DNA of 64,000 nucleotides, from the IMG/VR virus record IMGVR_UViG_3300031851_000004, positions 35,271-99,270 of that record. One strand, given 5' to 3'. The notes under the pieces were generated by a model. It did not search any database, had not been told where the DNA came from, and saw only the letters and a list, made by a program, of their open reading frames with translations. Position numbers and translations under genes: made by a program. Position 1 is the first letter of the stretch. Every line of letters starts with the position of its first letter. Shown here one piece after another: positions 26,420 to 34,978 of this stretch. The stretch comes from a virus.

Positions 26420-26447
26420 TTGCTTTATTTAATATTTTTTTTATACT
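26420..26447 (+). promoter_or_regulatory. Promoter, leaderless type
   Basis: TTGCTT (26420-26425), 16 bp, TATACT (26442-26447), then 7 nt to the ATG at 26455. Confidence 0.5.
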
Positions 26448-26454
26448 GAAATAA

Positions 26455-26964
26455 ATGTTTACCCATAAATACGACAAAAGGAATGCAGCTTCGATTGGGA
26501 ACAAGGCTGAGAGGATATTTATATGCCTAGCGGGCAACAGGGGATATAGGGTAAAACCATCCACAATACATGAAAATAAAATAAAAAGAGTAGATTATTA
26601 TTTAGAAAAAGATTCTCAAACAAAAGGTTTTGATGTAAAGTCCAGAAAGAAAGTATGCGCATATGATAAAGATTATAACGACGAATGGACTTGGGTTGAA
26701 TTTAAAACTGCTGATGGGTTTCATGGGTGGATGTACGGAGAGTCAGACTACATTGCATTTGAGAAAAAAGATTACTTCCTTGTTGTCAACACAATCTCCT
26801 TGCGTAATTTAGCCGAACACCTTATAGATAGAAATAAAGAATATGTCGGATCTTGCAAATATGCTAAATATAGAATATACCAGCGAAGAGATAATGAAGA
26901 AATATCTTTGATAAAAACTTCCGATATTAAAAAATTAAAAAGAACAGCTATTTGGAAAAAGTAA
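26455..26964 (+). CDS. PD-(D/E)XK nuclease-like protein
   Basis: 169 aa. KRVDYYLEKDSQTKGFDVKSRKK gives the Asp ... Asp-x-Lys arrangement of a PD-(D/E)XK core, and a Glu lies upstream (NKAERIF). YIAFEKKDYFLVVNT follows as in many phage restriction-like nucleases. A second protein of similar layout is encoded at 54042. Substrate unknown. Confidence 0.55.
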   Translation: MFTHKYDKRNAASIGNKAERIFICLAGNRGYRVKPSTIHENKIKRVDYYLEKDSQTKGFDVKSRKKVCAYDKDYNDEWTWVEFKTADGFHGWMYGESDYIAFEKKDYFLVVNTISLRNLAEHLIDRNKEYVGSCKYAKYRIYQRRDNEEISLIKTSDIKKLKRTAIWKK

Positions 26965-27188
26965 TGGATTTTAACGAACAAACAGATGCATTTAGGTTTG
27001 ATTTAGACGATCTTACCAGAAGATATTTAGAAGAGTTTGATATTAACACTTTTACTTTGGTTGGAGCTTTGGAAGAAAAAAAACTAGAAATTCTTAATAT
27101 AATAAACATTATAGAGGACAAAAAGTCAGAATTATTAGGAGAAGACTGCGATTTTGAAGTAGATGACAATTTTTTTGACGAAGAATAA
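26964..27188 (+). CDS. Small acidic coiled-coil protein, 74 aa
   Basis: I choose the ATG at 26964, which overlaps the preceding stop as TAATG, the usual junction in this genome; an upstream ATG at 26952 is possible. The product is acidic and helical (LEEKKLEILNIINIIEDKKSELL). The promoter for the next gene begins inside its last codons. Confidence 0.6.
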   Translation: MDFNEQTDAFRFDLDDLTRRYLEEFDINTFTLVGALEEKKLEILNIINIIEDKKSELLGEDCDFEVDDNFFDEE

Positions 27189-27204
27189 TTTTTAATTACA
27201 TAAT
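27175..27204 (+). promoter_or_regulatory. Promoter of barrel-protein gene, leaderless
   Basis: TTGACG (27175-27180), 18 bp, CATAAT (27199-27204), 6 nt, ATG at 27211. The -35 overlaps the coding end of the upstream gene. Confidence 0.65.
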
Positions 27205-27210
27205 TAAATC

Positions 27211-27858
27211 ATGAAAACAAAAACATACATTACGGCACTTTTGTGTCTAATTTCTAACGTCGCAATAGCAGGTTCTACCTCTATTGGCTATACATCTGAT
27301 TTTTTCAGAAGAGGGGCAATCCTTTCGGGTGAAGCTGTTCAAGCGTCAGCATCAGTCGGAGCAGATGTCGCTGGTTTTGATGCCTCCGTTGGAGCATCAA
27401 CAAACCAATCAGTCTCAGGAGGTTCTGATGCATATACCATTGAATTTGGTGCTTCTAAGCAATTAGGAGAGCTATTAAATGTTTATGTAGGTCTAGAGCA
27501 TTTTGAAGAACCAGCAGGGAATTCAGTTCTTGATGCAAGAGTTTCTCTTGGACTCGATACTGTTTTGTCTCCATCCGCAACTGTTTATAGGAATACTAGC
27601 GATGACCTATATACTTTTGAGTTGTCTGTAAAACACGGTTTAGATCTTGAGATTGCTGACATTTGTGTCCATGGTTTGTATGGCAACACAGATTCAAGTA
27701 CTTCTGTTAATGAAGATTATTACGGAATTGGGGCGATTGCCTCAAGATCTGTTTCTGAAAATGCAGAACTTTCCTTGTCTTACGATTATTATGATTCTGA
27801 TTTGATTGCCGATGGCGATGAATCTGTTGTGGGAATTTCTTTATCGGTTTCTTTCTAA
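27211..27858 (+). CDS. Outer-membrane-type beta-barrel protein with signal peptide
   Basis: 215 aa. Residues 1-20 form a Sec signal peptide (MKTKTYITALLCLISNVAIA, cleavage before GSTS). The mature part consists of alternating polar/hydrophobic strands with Gly-rich turns and ends in Phe (VVGISLSVSF), the BAM recognition signature of outer-membrane barrels. It should insert in the host outer membrane. This suggests a Gram-negative host and a role in superinfection exclusion, permeability or surface change. Its own leaderless promoter and the downstream terminator make it part of a compact cassette. Confidence 0.75.
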   Translation: MKTKTYITALLCLISNVAIAGSTSIGYTSDFFRRGAILSGEAVQASASVGADVAGFDASVGASTNQSVSGGSDAYTIEFGASKQLGELLNVYVGLEHFEEPAGNSVLDARVSLGLDTVLSPSATVYRNTSDDLYTFELSVKHGLDLEIADICVHGLYGNTDSSTSVNEDYYGIGAIASRSVSENAELSLSYDYYDSDLIADGDESVVGISLSVSF

Positions 27859-27891
27859 TTGATAGAAACTTTAACATAAAAATAAAACAAA

Positions 27892-28143
27892 ATGAACGAA
27901 GTAGTAAATAAAATTAAGTGTGCCGTTTGTGGCATTAGCGCCGTACTGGTTTCCGTAATTGGACTCCTGGTACTATCCCAAGTTGTCTTTGGAGCAGGTT
28001 CAGGTATCGATATAATCGGCAATCTCCAGGCGATTGTTGCTGGATTCGTAGGTCCAGGAGCGAGCCTCGCAGGTATCGTTACCCTTGTCTTGCTTGTTTC
28101 CGTTTTAGGAAAACAGGTTGATGGAAACTGCTCCAAGAAGTAG
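27892..28143 (+). CDS. Small two-helix membrane protein, 83 aa
   Basis: Two hydrophobic segments (about 14-34, CGISAVLVSVIGLLVLSQVVF, and 47-73) separated by a Gly-rich loop, with Cys near both ends. Its DNA is GC-richer than its neighbours. Size and topology would suit a holin, but no lysis genes are nearby, and the similarity to bacterial inner-membrane proteins is only topological. A strong terminator follows, suggesting high expression. Confidence 0.6.
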   Translation: MNEVVNKIKCAVCGISAVLVSVIGLLVLSQVVFGAGSGIDIIGNLQAIVAGFVGPGASLAGIVTLVLLVSVLGKQVDGNCSKK

Positions 28144-28202
28144 AATTTCCTGTCGCAAGGTTGAAGGTTAATAGACTTTCTTATGTTCTATTAGCCATCT
28201 AA

Positions 28203-28227
28203 CCCCCCTCGAAAGAGGGGGGTTTTT
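28203..28227 (+). terminator. Strong rho-independent terminator
   Basis: A perfect 8-bp GC-rich stem CCCCCCTC/GAGGGGGG with a GAAA tetraloop followed by TTTTT. It ends the barrel/membrane-protein cassette. Confidence 0.92.
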
Positions 28228-28234
28228 GTTTGGG

Positions 28235-28263
28235 TTGATTTTTGGCTGTTTTATTGTCATAAT
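28235..28263 (+). promoter_or_regulatory. Promoter, leaderless type
   Basis: TTGATT (28235-28240), 17 bp, CATAAT (28258-28263), 7 nt to the ATG at 28271. Confidence 0.6.
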
Positions 28264-28270
28264 ATAGTAT

Positions 28271-28789
28271 ATGAAAAAAGACAAAGATTATTTGTTCATA
28301 ATCTATTTTAGTGTAACTATAGACAAGAAACGCTTTTATAAATCATTAATAAATACAGATTCAAAATCAAAGTCTAAAGAAATTTTTTTAAAAAAAATAA
28401 AAAAAGACCTAAAAGGGTTTTTGATAAAAAACATAAGAATTGAAACAATAAAAAAGTCAAAATATAGAGGGAGAAAAATCACAGACAAACAATGGGAAAG
28501 GCTTTTGGGTCTATCCTACCCCAACACCAGACACAAACTTAGTAAAATCCCCAAAAACCAGTGGTTTAAACCGAAAAAACACAAAAGAAGAAATTTCAAT
28601 GGAACCTTCAAAAAAGGTTTCGTTCCTTGGAATAAAGGTTTAAAGCTAAAAGTTTTCAAGAAAGATGAAAACGGGAGATTCATTAGCAGCAGAGATACAC
28701 TTGGAAGGTTCACCAAAGGTATTCAAGTAGCTACTATTGGAGCTAAGTTCACGATAAATGATGAAAAGCTTAAAACTATTAACGAATAA
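28271..28789 (+). CDS. Basic DNA-binding protein with NUMOD3 motif
   Basis: 172 aa, about a quarter Lys/Arg. FKKGFVPWNKGLK is the NUMOD3 motif found in the DNA-binding tails of homing endonucleases, and ENGRFISSRDTLGRF resembles a further NUMOD-type repeat. No nuclease domain is visible, so this may be a remnant or a helper of the neighbouring HNH enzyme. Confidence 0.6.
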   Translation: MKKDKDYLFIIYFSVTIDKKRFYKSLINTDSKSKSKEIFLKKIKKDLKGFLIKNIRIETIKKSKYRGRKITDKQWERLLGLSYPNTRHKLSKIPKNQWFKPKKHKRRNFNGTFKKGFVPWNKGLKLKVFKKDENGRFISSRDTLGRFTKGIQVATIGAKFTINDEKLKTINE

Positions 28790-29150
28790 ATTCAGTTACA
28801 ATTCTATTTTTAATTCCATATATAAAAATTTTCTAAAACATGATTTTAAAAGCTCCAGTATATCTAATATTTCAGTATTTTTCTTAGAAAAATATGAAGT
28901 CATTAAATCGAGCAAGATTAACAATACAGATTCAGAAGACCATTTGTTAGTTTTTAGAGATGATGAAGGTATATTTCAAATAGGAGTATTCAATTCTGAA
29001 TCTAAAGAAATATGCAGAAATGATATAAATATTGAATATTTAGCAAGTTTAAATATTATAAATAGACACAAGCTATCTGAGAAAAATTTAATATCTTTTG
29101 TGTTTTGGGAACTTTTTAAAAATAATATTGAATGTGAGGAAGCAGAATAA
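28758..29150 (+). CDS. Hypothetical protein, 130 aa
   Basis: Begins at tandem ATGs (28758/28761) inside the end of the preceding gene. Mixed alpha/beta sequence (HLLVFRDDEGIFQIGVFN) and no recognised domain. Overlaps the HNH gene start. Confidence 0.55.
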   Translation: MMKSLKLLTNKFSYNSIFNSIYKNFLKHDFKSSSISNISVFFLEKYEVIKSSKINNTDSEDHLLVFRDDEGIFQIGVFNSESKEICRNDINIEYLASLNIINRHKLSEKNLISFVFWELFKNNIECEEAE

Positions 29151-29697
29151 TCAGCCCAGAAAGCAAGATATCCTTAAATTAAGAAAGGAAGGGCGGACTT
29201 ACAAAGAAATACAGGACGAGCTTGGTTGTTCTAAGTCGGTCATATCATATCACTGTGGAGAAGGTAAGACAGAACAAAAAAGAGTTAAAAAAAGGAATGC
29301 TTCTGAAGGTCATAAGTTATCAAGAAAAGTAAGCGCTTTTAAATGTAGAGCCTCTAAAGATTTGTTTAGGGGAAAATTGAAAACTTTTAAAAGGAGAAAT
29401 CCTAAAAATAGAACTCATACTATAGTTAATAATTTATCTAAAAACTTTACAACGCAAGATGTTTTAGATAAATTTGGAAAAAATCCTGCTTGTTACTTAA
29501 CTGGAACCCCTATAGACTTAAGCAAACCTGAAACATATCACTTTGACCACATCATTCCCGCGTCAAAGGGAGGTACAAATGATTTATCTAATTTACAAAT
29601 TTGTTTAAAAGAAGCAAATAACGCAAAAAGCGATTTAAGTTTAAAAGATCTTTATGATTTGTGTGAAAAAATATTAAAACATAAAAATTCTGCTTGA
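29134..29697 (+). CDS. HNH endonuclease with N-terminal HTH
   Basis: I place the start at GTG 29134 (overlap of 17 bp with the preceding gene); an ATG at 29098 would add 12 unlikely residues. The N-terminal part has a helix-turn-helix (GRTYKEIQDELGCSKSVISYH). The C-terminal HNH core is CYLTGTPIDL, then YHFDHIIPASKGGTNDLSNLQ. Likely a free-standing homing endonuclease. Confidence 0.85.
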   Translation: MRKQNNQPRKQDILKLRKEGRTYKEIQDELGCSKSVISYHCGEGKTEQKRVKKRNASEGHKLSRKVSAFKCRASKDLFRGKLKTFKRRNPKNRTHTIVNNLSKNFTTQDVLDKFGKNPACYLTGTPIDLSKPETYHFDHIIPASKGGTNDLSNLQICLKEANNAKSDLSLKDLYDLCEKILKHKNSA

Positions 29698-29722
29698 CAA
29701 ATAGTCTATTTCGCCTTATTAT
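29694..29722 (+). promoter_or_regulatory. Promoter of methyltransferase gene, leaderless type
   Basis: TTGACA (29694-29699), 17 bp, TATTAT (29717-29722), 8 nt to the ATG at 29731. It overlaps the stop of the HNH gene. Confidence 0.7.
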
Positions 29723-29730
29723 ATAAGGCT

Positions 29731-30792
29731 ATGAAAGCTCTTTCTTTATTCTCTAATGTAGGTATAGGTGAAATTTATCTTAACAACATAGGGGTAGATT
29801 TAGTTGTAGCGAATGAGCTGCATGAAGATAGGTGCAATTTATACAGAGAAATGCATCCAGAATGCAGTGTTATTTGTGGCGATATAACAAAGGAAGAGGT
29901 TAAGGAAGAGATTTACAACGCGTGTCCTAATGCGGTAGTTGGTGAGGGAATAGATTTAATTATAGCAACCCCTCCGTGCCAAGGCATGAGTGTCGCTAAT
30001 GCAAAAAGATTGCCAGACGATTGTAGGAATTCATTAATAGTGCATGCGATGGATGTTTTTAACGAATTATTACCCGACTACATGTTAATAGAAAATGTTT
30101 CTGGCATGGCTAATACTTTTATCAATAACAACGGAGAGATAGTTAATATAATAAAATATATTGAATCTCAAATCCCAGAACCTTGGGTTTTAAATTGGGA
30201 CATTTTAAATGCGAAAGACTACAACACTCCTCAATCAAGAAAAAGGTTTATAGGTTTAATATCTAGAGATGGCAGATGGAAACATCCAAAACCTAAAGAA
30301 AAAAATATCAGTGTAAGAGATGCAATTGGTCACTTACCTTCGTTGGAGTCTGGTAGATCAAGCGATCACCCTTGGCATTACGCAAAAAAACATAATTCCA
30401 ACCATGTGATTTGGATGAAAAATACTCCAACAGGTCAAACTGCATTTAACAATAAGATTCATTATCCAAAAAAAGATGGGAGAAGAATAAAGGGCTTTAT
30501 GACTACATACAAGAGGATAGATTGGGATAAGCCATCACCTACTGTAACCATGTGCAATGGGGCAATATCAAGCCAAAACAATGTTCACCCTGGAAGGCTA
30601 TTGTCAGATGGAACTTATTCTGATGCGAGGGTTTTATCGGTCATGGAGTTGGCTATTTTATGCGGAATTCCATGTGATTTATTAAATAAATTTAAAAATA
30701 AATATTCAGAAGGGTTTATTAGAAAAGTCCTAGGAGAATGTTTTCCACCTAGAATGTGTTTTGAGATAATAAAAAGTATTAATGAAGATTAG
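29731..30792 (+). CDS. DNA cytosine-5 methyltransferase
   Basis: 353 aa with the C5-MTase motifs in order: motif I LSLFSNVGIGEIYL, motif IV ATPPCQGMS with catalytic Cys83, motif VI MLIENV, motif VIII QSRKRFIGL, and a C-terminal motif IX/X region (GRLLSDGTYSDARVLSVMELAILCG). The target recognition region lies between 185 and 290; its sequence specificity cannot be read from here. It probably protects phage DNA from restriction. No cognate nuclease gene is adjacent, so it is an orphan methylase. Confidence 0.92.
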   Translation: MKALSLFSNVGIGEIYLNNIGVDLVVANELHEDRCNLYREMHPECSVICGDITKEEVKEEIYNACPNAVVGEGIDLIIATPPCQGMSVANAKRLPDDCRNSLIVHAMDVFNELLPDYMLIENVSGMANTFINNNGEIVNIIKYIESQIPEPWVLNWDILNAKDYNTPQSRKRFIGLISRDGRWKHPKPKEKNISVRDAIGHLPSLESGRSSDHPWHYAKKHNSNHVIWMKNTPTGQTAFNNKIHYPKKDGRRIKGFMTTYKRIDWDKPSPTVTMCNGAISSQNNVHPGRLLSDGTYSDARVLSVMELAILCGIPCDLLNKFKNKYSEGFIRKVLGECFPPRMCFEIIKSINED

Positions 30793-31021
30793 GAAAAAAT
30801 TAAAAAATGCAGAGTTTGAATACGATGAAGAAACCAAAATTTTTACAATTATGGAAGAGGATGGGTTTCATGGTCATATTCAATTAAATAAAGTATATGC
30901 TTTTGCTTTTGTGCGTTTTGTTGTTCGTATGGCTCAAAGAAATTGGTTAAGAAATAAAAAACAACTTGACAAAGACAGTGAAGACGTGTTAGAATGTAGC
31001 GATCAATTAGAAATGTTTTAA
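30782..31021 (+). CDS. Hypothetical protein, 79 aa
   Basis: Overlaps the methyltransferase gene by 11 bp. Charged protein with EEDGFHGHIQLNKVYAFAFVRF. No recognised function. Confidence 0.6.
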   Translation: MKIRKKLKNAEFEYDEETKIFTIMEEDGFHGHIQLNKVYAFAFVRFVVRMAQRNWLRNKKQLDKDSEDVLECSDQLEMF

Positions 31022-31029
31022 ATTAGCCC

Positions 31030-31623
31030 ATGATCTGTCACAAGCACAAATGTATTTTTATACACATTCCTAGAACAGCAGGAACATCAATAGAGCAGTC
31101 CATTAAGCCCGATTGGAGGTTTGGTAACTTTAAAGATGAAAAACATGTTTTAGCAAGCACTGCGAAACATTTATACAAAGATTATTGGAACGATTATTTT
31201 AAATTCTCTTTCGTGAGAAATCCTTGGAGTAGAATGCTATCAATGTCACAATATAAAAACTTTTATGGCTGTATAATAAAAGGCGGAAAGATCGATGTTA
31301 GTAAATATATTCAGCAATATTCAAGCATAGAAGTAGACCCTAGATCAAAAGGTAATATAGAGAACATTAAGCCAATTAAAAATGCAGTTTATTTAAATAT
31401 TCTAAATGAAGAGCTTAATTTTATTGGACGCTTTGAAAACTTACAGGAGGATTACGGCAAAGTCTGTGCGATCATCAACTGCAAAAACAAGCTATTGCAC
31501 AAAGAGGCTCGTAAGGAAAAAAATAAACACTATACTGAATATTACGATGATGAAACAAAGCAAATCGTTGCAGAGCGATATGCAAAAGACATAGAGCATT
31601 TCGGCTATGAATTTGGAGGGTAA
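31030..31623 (+). CDS. Sulfotransferase, PAPS-dependent (second copy)
   Basis: 197 aa. IFIHIPRTAGTSIE is the 5'-phosphosulfate-binding loop and FSFVRNPWSRMLSM the 3'-phosphate site; the C-terminal DFGYEF-like end (IEHFGYEFGG) is also typical of the family. It is more distant from the 24952 protein than a recent duplicate would be. Confidence 0.85.
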   Translation: MICHKHKCIFIHIPRTAGTSIEQSIKPDWRFGNFKDEKHVLASTAKHLYKDYWNDYFKFSFVRNPWSRMLSMSQYKNFYGCIIKGGKIDVSKYIQQYSSIEVDPRSKGNIENIKPIKNAVYLNILNEELNFIGRFENLQEDYGKVCAIINCKNKLLHKEARKEKNKHYTEYYDDETKQIVAERYAKDIEHFGYEFGG

Positions 31624-31655
31624 CATATTCATAAAAATAAAAAGAAAAAAAAGTC

Positions 31656-31684
31656 TTGACAAATATTGAAAAAATTGGTAAGAT
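31656..31684 (+). promoter_or_regulatory. Promoter of sigma-like cassette array, with leader
   Basis: TTGACA (31656-31661), 17 bp, TTGG-TAAGAT (-10 at 31679-31684). Unlike most, it leaves a leader of about 19-25 nt before the ATG at 31710, containing GAAAGC (31700-31705) just before the start. Confidence 0.65.
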
Positions 31685-31709
31685 GATTTAATAACAAAAG
31701 AAAGCAAAT

Positions 31710-31919
31710 ATGAATAAAGAAATAAAATTATGTGAATTGGTAAAATCTTCAGAGTATGAAGAATTTTACTACTCTGACTCCGACTTGCCCGTAGAAGAAG
31801 GTGATCCCGTTGGCGTGGATTTAGAATCAGGAGAGGAAGTTAAATTTATATTATTTAACGGAATATATTGGGGGGAAGAAAATGAAGAGAGAGTCTTATC
31901 CAAAACTTTACGAGTATAG
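31710..31919 (+). CDS. Hypothetical acidic protein, 69 aa
   Basis: Acidic (SSEYEEFYYSDSDLPVEEGDPV) first gene of the 31.7-36.8 kb operon. Overlaps the next gene by 38 bp. Unknown role; the acidity would suit a DNA-mimic or anti-sigma type protein, but that is speculation. Confidence 0.55.
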   Translation: MNKEIKLCELVKSSEYEEFYYSDSDLPVEEGDPVGVDLESGEEVKFILFNGIYWGEENEERVLSKTLRV

Positions 31920-32136
31920 AATAAAATATAATGCTACAGCCGACACTATAGCTAATGACAGCTACCATTACTTTATGTCTAAGAACGCAGAAGAAGCATT
32001 CGACTACCATTTAACAATGTTAAAAAATAAAGGTTTAATAACTCAAGACATATCAATAGAAAAATTTAATCCATATTCAAATAAATGGGAAGATGAGACA
32101 TTCTTTAATGCAGGTAGTGAAAATACAACAAATTGA
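31882..32136 (+). CDS. Small alpha/beta partner protein, cassette 1
   Basis: 84 aa. YEYRIKYNATADTIANDSYH, then AEEAFDYHLTMLKNKG, then ISIEKFNPYSNKW. This order (beta hairpin, EEA helix, beta strand) resembles the N-terminal parts of the proteins at 32873 and 33941. Immediately followed, with overlap, by a sigma-like gene, as in the two later cassettes. Confidence 0.55.
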   Translation: MKRESYPKLYEYRIKYNATADTIANDSYHYFMSKNAEEAFDYHLTMLKNKGLITQDISIEKFNPYSNKWEDETFFNAGSENTTN

Positions 32137-32647
32137 CAGAGCTGAATCTTACGACAGCAAGCTAACATTAATTAGCCCTCACTTATTAAAATTTTGCAAA
32201 AGTAGAATATATAACGAGCAAGATGCTGAAGATGTTTGTCAAAAATCAATTTACATTTTGATAGAAAAAAATAAAGAATATAATAAAAATAAAAGTTTTT
32301 GGAGTTGGGCTTGGAAGATTACAAGATTTCAAATAATGGCTTATTTAACTCGAAGAAAAAGAAATAGAGAAGATGTATCAGGGGATTCGTTTTTACATAG
32401 TTTAGAAAAAACTGATCAAAAAATGCCTTTTTCTGATGTTTTAAAATTAGAATTAAAAAAAGAACGTGATGATCTAGTAAAGAAAGCATTTAAAACACTA
32501 TCATTAAAACAACAACATTTTCTTTCATTATCAATGAGCGGTAAAAGTAAAAATTTTATAATGAGACATATGAACATAACAAATGTTAATTATTATTCCC
32601 TCAAAAGGAGGATGTTAAAAAAACTAAAACAACAAATAAACACATGA
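32093..32647 (+). CDS. ECF-type sigma factor-like protein
   Basis: 184 aa. The region 2 signature is NEQDAEDVCQKSIYILIEKN followed by FWSWAWKITRFQIMAYLTRRKRN; region 4 is KKAFKTLSLKQQHFLSLSMSGKSKNFIMRHMNITNVNYYSLKRRM. This fits an extracytoplasmic-function-like sigma70 protein. Start could be ATG 32093 or GTG 32117. It may redirect host RNA polymerase to a class of phage promoters. Confidence 0.75.
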   Translation: MRHSLMQVVKIQQIDRAESYDSKLTLISPHLLKFCKSRIYNEQDAEDVCQKSIYILIEKNKEYNKNKSFWSWAWKITRFQIMAYLTRRKRNREDVSGDSFLHSLEKTDQKMPFSDVLKLELKKERDDLVKKAFKTLSLKQQHFLSLSMSGKSKNFIMRHMNITNVNYYSLKRRMLKKLKQQINT

Positions 32648-32880
32648 AAGAAGTAGACGCGGCAGCTATAGAATATATCATGAATAAGTTTTTACCTTAT
32701 TCAATCGTATTTATATTATTATTTACTATTCTAGAATTAACTGATTTTAGGTTTTGGGTTATAAGCCTTTCAGTAATATTTATAGATAAGTATTCATTTA
32801 AGATAGGTAGATCTGTCGGTGAGTACGAAAACAATCCAGCATTTAGAAACTCTGTTGACGAAACTTTAGACGATGAATAA
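32644..32880 (+). CDS. Small membrane protein, 78 aa
   Basis: Two adjacent hydrophobic segments (about 16-31 and 35-48, YSIVFILLFTILELT and FWVISLSVIFI), acidic C-tail. Starts in an ATGA overlap with the sigma-like gene and overlaps the next gene by 8 bp, so it is part of the same operon. Confidence 0.6.
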   Translation: MKEVDAAAIEYIMNKFLPYSIVFILLFTILELTDFRFWVISLSVIFIDKYSFKIGRSVGEYENNPAFRNSVDETLDDE

Positions 32881-33283
32881 TTCCAAATTACAATCAAAAT
32901 TTAGGTTAAAAAGGTTTTCATGCGACCAATATTGGAAATTTACCTATACTATATTTAAAAACAAATCAGCCGAAGATATTTTTGTTTCTGTTGTTAAGGC
33001 AAGGTCTTATGATTTCGCTAAATCGATATTAACTCAAAAATTAAAAGAGGACGATCCAAATATAAACGTGAAGAATATTAATGGGTGGATGTTTCATTCA
33101 AATTTTAATTTTAATAGATCTGCAAATAAAAATTTAAATTTAATTAATATAAAAGATTGGCAAGATATAAGAAAATGCAGTTTTCCAAATGAAAATAATT
33201 ATTTATTTAAGTTTCATATTCAGTATATAACGCCTCAAGAAATAATTAAAAGAAACAAAACCAAGATAGAAAATTTTGTATAA
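32873..33283 (+). CDS. Small alpha/beta partner protein, cassette 2
   Basis: 136 aa. Shares with the first 110 residues of the 33941 protein: F-x-x-DQYW, then KARSYDFAK (KANSYKNAK in the other), NGWMFHSNF (QGFMLHGNY), and SFPNENNYLFK (SFPNENNFLFK). These are clear paralogues. The stop overlaps the following sigma-like gene as TAATG. Confidence 0.65.
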   Translation: MNNSKLQSKFRLKRFSCDQYWKFTYTIFKNKSAEDIFVSVVKARSYDFAKSILTQKLKEDDPNINVKNINGWMFHSNFNFNRSANKNLNLINIKDWQDIRKCSFPNENNYLFKFHIQYITPQEIIKRNKTKIENFV

Positions 33284-33963
33284 TGACTGAATCAGAAGAA
33301 AAAAAATTTTATGAATATTTGGCTTTATTCCAGCCAGATATAAAGAAGATAATAGCCTCAAAGAGAAGGAACACGCACCTTATGTCTCTAGATGAAATTG
33401 TTAGTGACTTCAACTATAATTTAATAAGAAAAGACAAGGAGAAGGTGGTTAACTATAGAGACGAAAGATTTGTTGAATTTTCTTTTGAATCTTTTAAATT
33501 TGTAATTTGTTCTTTTATAAAAAATGCAGTTGGCTGGTATCAGTGCAGAAAAGCGCAAGAAAAATATTTAGTAAGGAGGGATAACTCTGAAGTAAAAACA
33601 GAAGAAGGATACAAGAGTACCTTTGAGATGCTTGAAATAACCAAAGGGGTTGAAGACAAGGGTTTTACTTTTGACGACGATCACAAGCATAAATATTTTT
33701 TAAAATTAATTAAAAATTACAGTGACCACTTAACTCCAAACGATGTTGAATTAATACATTTACTATTGAAAGGGTATAATCAAACTACAATAGCTGACGT
33801 TATGAATGTAACACATCAAGCTATAAGTTTTAATGTTATTCAGTTAGAAAAAAAATTAAGGTGCAGAGTCAAGGAAGATTACTTAAAAGATGAATCTTGG
33901 CATAAAATCCCAGAAGGGAAAGAGGCAATAATGAACCTTTTTGAACATGAGAAAAAAACGTAA
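33283..33963 (+). CDS. Sigma70-like protein, cassette 2
   Basis: 226 aa. N-terminal helices resemble region 2 (LMSLDEIVSDFNYNLIRKDKEKV ... FESFKFVICSFIKNAVGWYQ). The C-terminal region 4-like HTH is LTPNDVELIHLLLKGYNQTT followed by IADVMNVTHQAISFNVIQLEKK. It ends WHKIPEGKEAIMNLF, matched by YDKISKGKEAVDQFF in the 34975 protein, so the two are paralogous. Confidence 0.7.
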   Translation: MTESEEKKFYEYLALFQPDIKKIIASKRRNTHLMSLDEIVSDFNYNLIRKDKEKVVNYRDERFVEFSFESFKFVICSFIKNAVGWYQCRKAQEKYLVRRDNSEVKTEEGYKSTFEMLEITKGVEDKGFTFDDDHKHKYFLKLIKNYSDHLTPNDVELIHLLLKGYNQTTIADVMNVTHQAISFNVIQLEKKLRCRVKEDYLKDESWHKIPEGKEAIMNLFEHEKKT

Positions 33964-34978
33964 AAAAGTTAATTGTCAAAAGGTCTACAGGAGTACTCTT
34001 TTTGATTTTGATCAATATTGGAATATAAATTATACAGAATGCTATAAAGATGGTTCTGAAAAAGACTTCAAAACCATTATAAAAGCAAATTCTTATAAAA
34101 ATGCCAAAAAGTTTTTAGCAAAAAGATTAGCTGAAGACTCTGTAAAAATAAAGGCGGTACAAGGCTTCATGCTACATGGAAACTATAAAGGCAATAACAA
34201 CAGAAAATTGACCACCAAATCTTGGGAACTAATAAAAGATGCATCATTTCCAAATGAAAATAATTTTTTATTTAAAAAAGAAATAAAGAGAGAAAAGTGG
34301 AAGAGTAATAGGTTTAATGCTACCAATTACAAACACCTCAAAACAATAGGCTTTAAAAGCGGATCTGAAAGCTACTCAACCATACATAGAAAAGGCAAGC
34401 ATTTACCCCTAAGCGAAAGGGTTGGAAAAAAGTGGACGGGAGCAAAATGGGTTAAATGGGACGAAGACGAAATGAGGGAAACAAAAACTCGAATAAGTTC
34501 AGCGCTTATGGCTTGTGATAATAACAGATTTCACACGGCAAAATATTTAAACATAGGAAGAGGTAATTTGTACAAAATGATGAAAAGAATAGAGGGATTG
34601 GAGTGGTGGAACAAGCACTACCCAATAAAAAGACACCCGCCTCCTAGAGTATCTAAAGAAGAAAGGTCTAAGACTCAATCTAGGGTGATGAAGGAATTAA
34701 TGTCCAAAGGTCATGTTCCCTTTTCTAGCTTATCTTCTTCGCAACAAAAAAAAAGATATGAAAATATGTGTGCAACAAAAAGGCAAAAAAAAGAAATAAG
34801 ACTTGCTTTCTGGAAGCCCAAAATAATTAATGCATTAAAATTATGCGAAAATAGCAGAGTAAATGCCGCTTTTTATTTGGGAATAAAAACCTCGCATCTA
34901 AAAAAATTAATGGTAGAAACTAAACCTGATGTTAATTGGGCTAAAGAATTTCCTACAAAATATTTCAAAGTAAAATGA
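33941..34978 (+). CDS. Partner protein with two Fis-like HTH repeats, cassette 3
   Basis: 345 aa. Residues 1-110 are paralogous to the 32873 protein. After that come two similar helix-turn-helix units, SSALMACDNNRFHTAKYLNI followed by GRGNLYKMM, and INALKLCENSRVNAAFYLGI followed by KTSHLKKLM, which match the Fis/NtrC C-terminal HTH pattern (AL...N...AA..LGI....L...). Likely DNA-binding and thus a candidate transcription regulator that works with the adjacent sigma-like protein. Confidence 0.65.
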   Translation: MNMRKKRKKVNCQKVYRSTLFDFDQYWNINYTECYKDGSEKDFKTIIKANSYKNAKKFLAKRLAEDSVKIKAVQGFMLHGNYKGNNNRKLTTKSWELIKDASFPNENNFLFKKEIKREKWKSNRFNATNYKHLKTIGFKSGSESYSTIHRKGKHLPLSERVGKKWTGAKWVKWDEDEMRETKTRISSALMACDNNRFHTAKYLNIGRGNLYKMMKRIEGLEWWNKHYPIKRHPPPRVSKEERSKTQSRVMKELMSKGHVPFSSLSSSQQKKRYENMCATKRQKKEIRLAFWKPKIINALKLCENSRVNAAFYLGIKTSHLKKLMVETKPDVNWAKEFPTKYFKVK

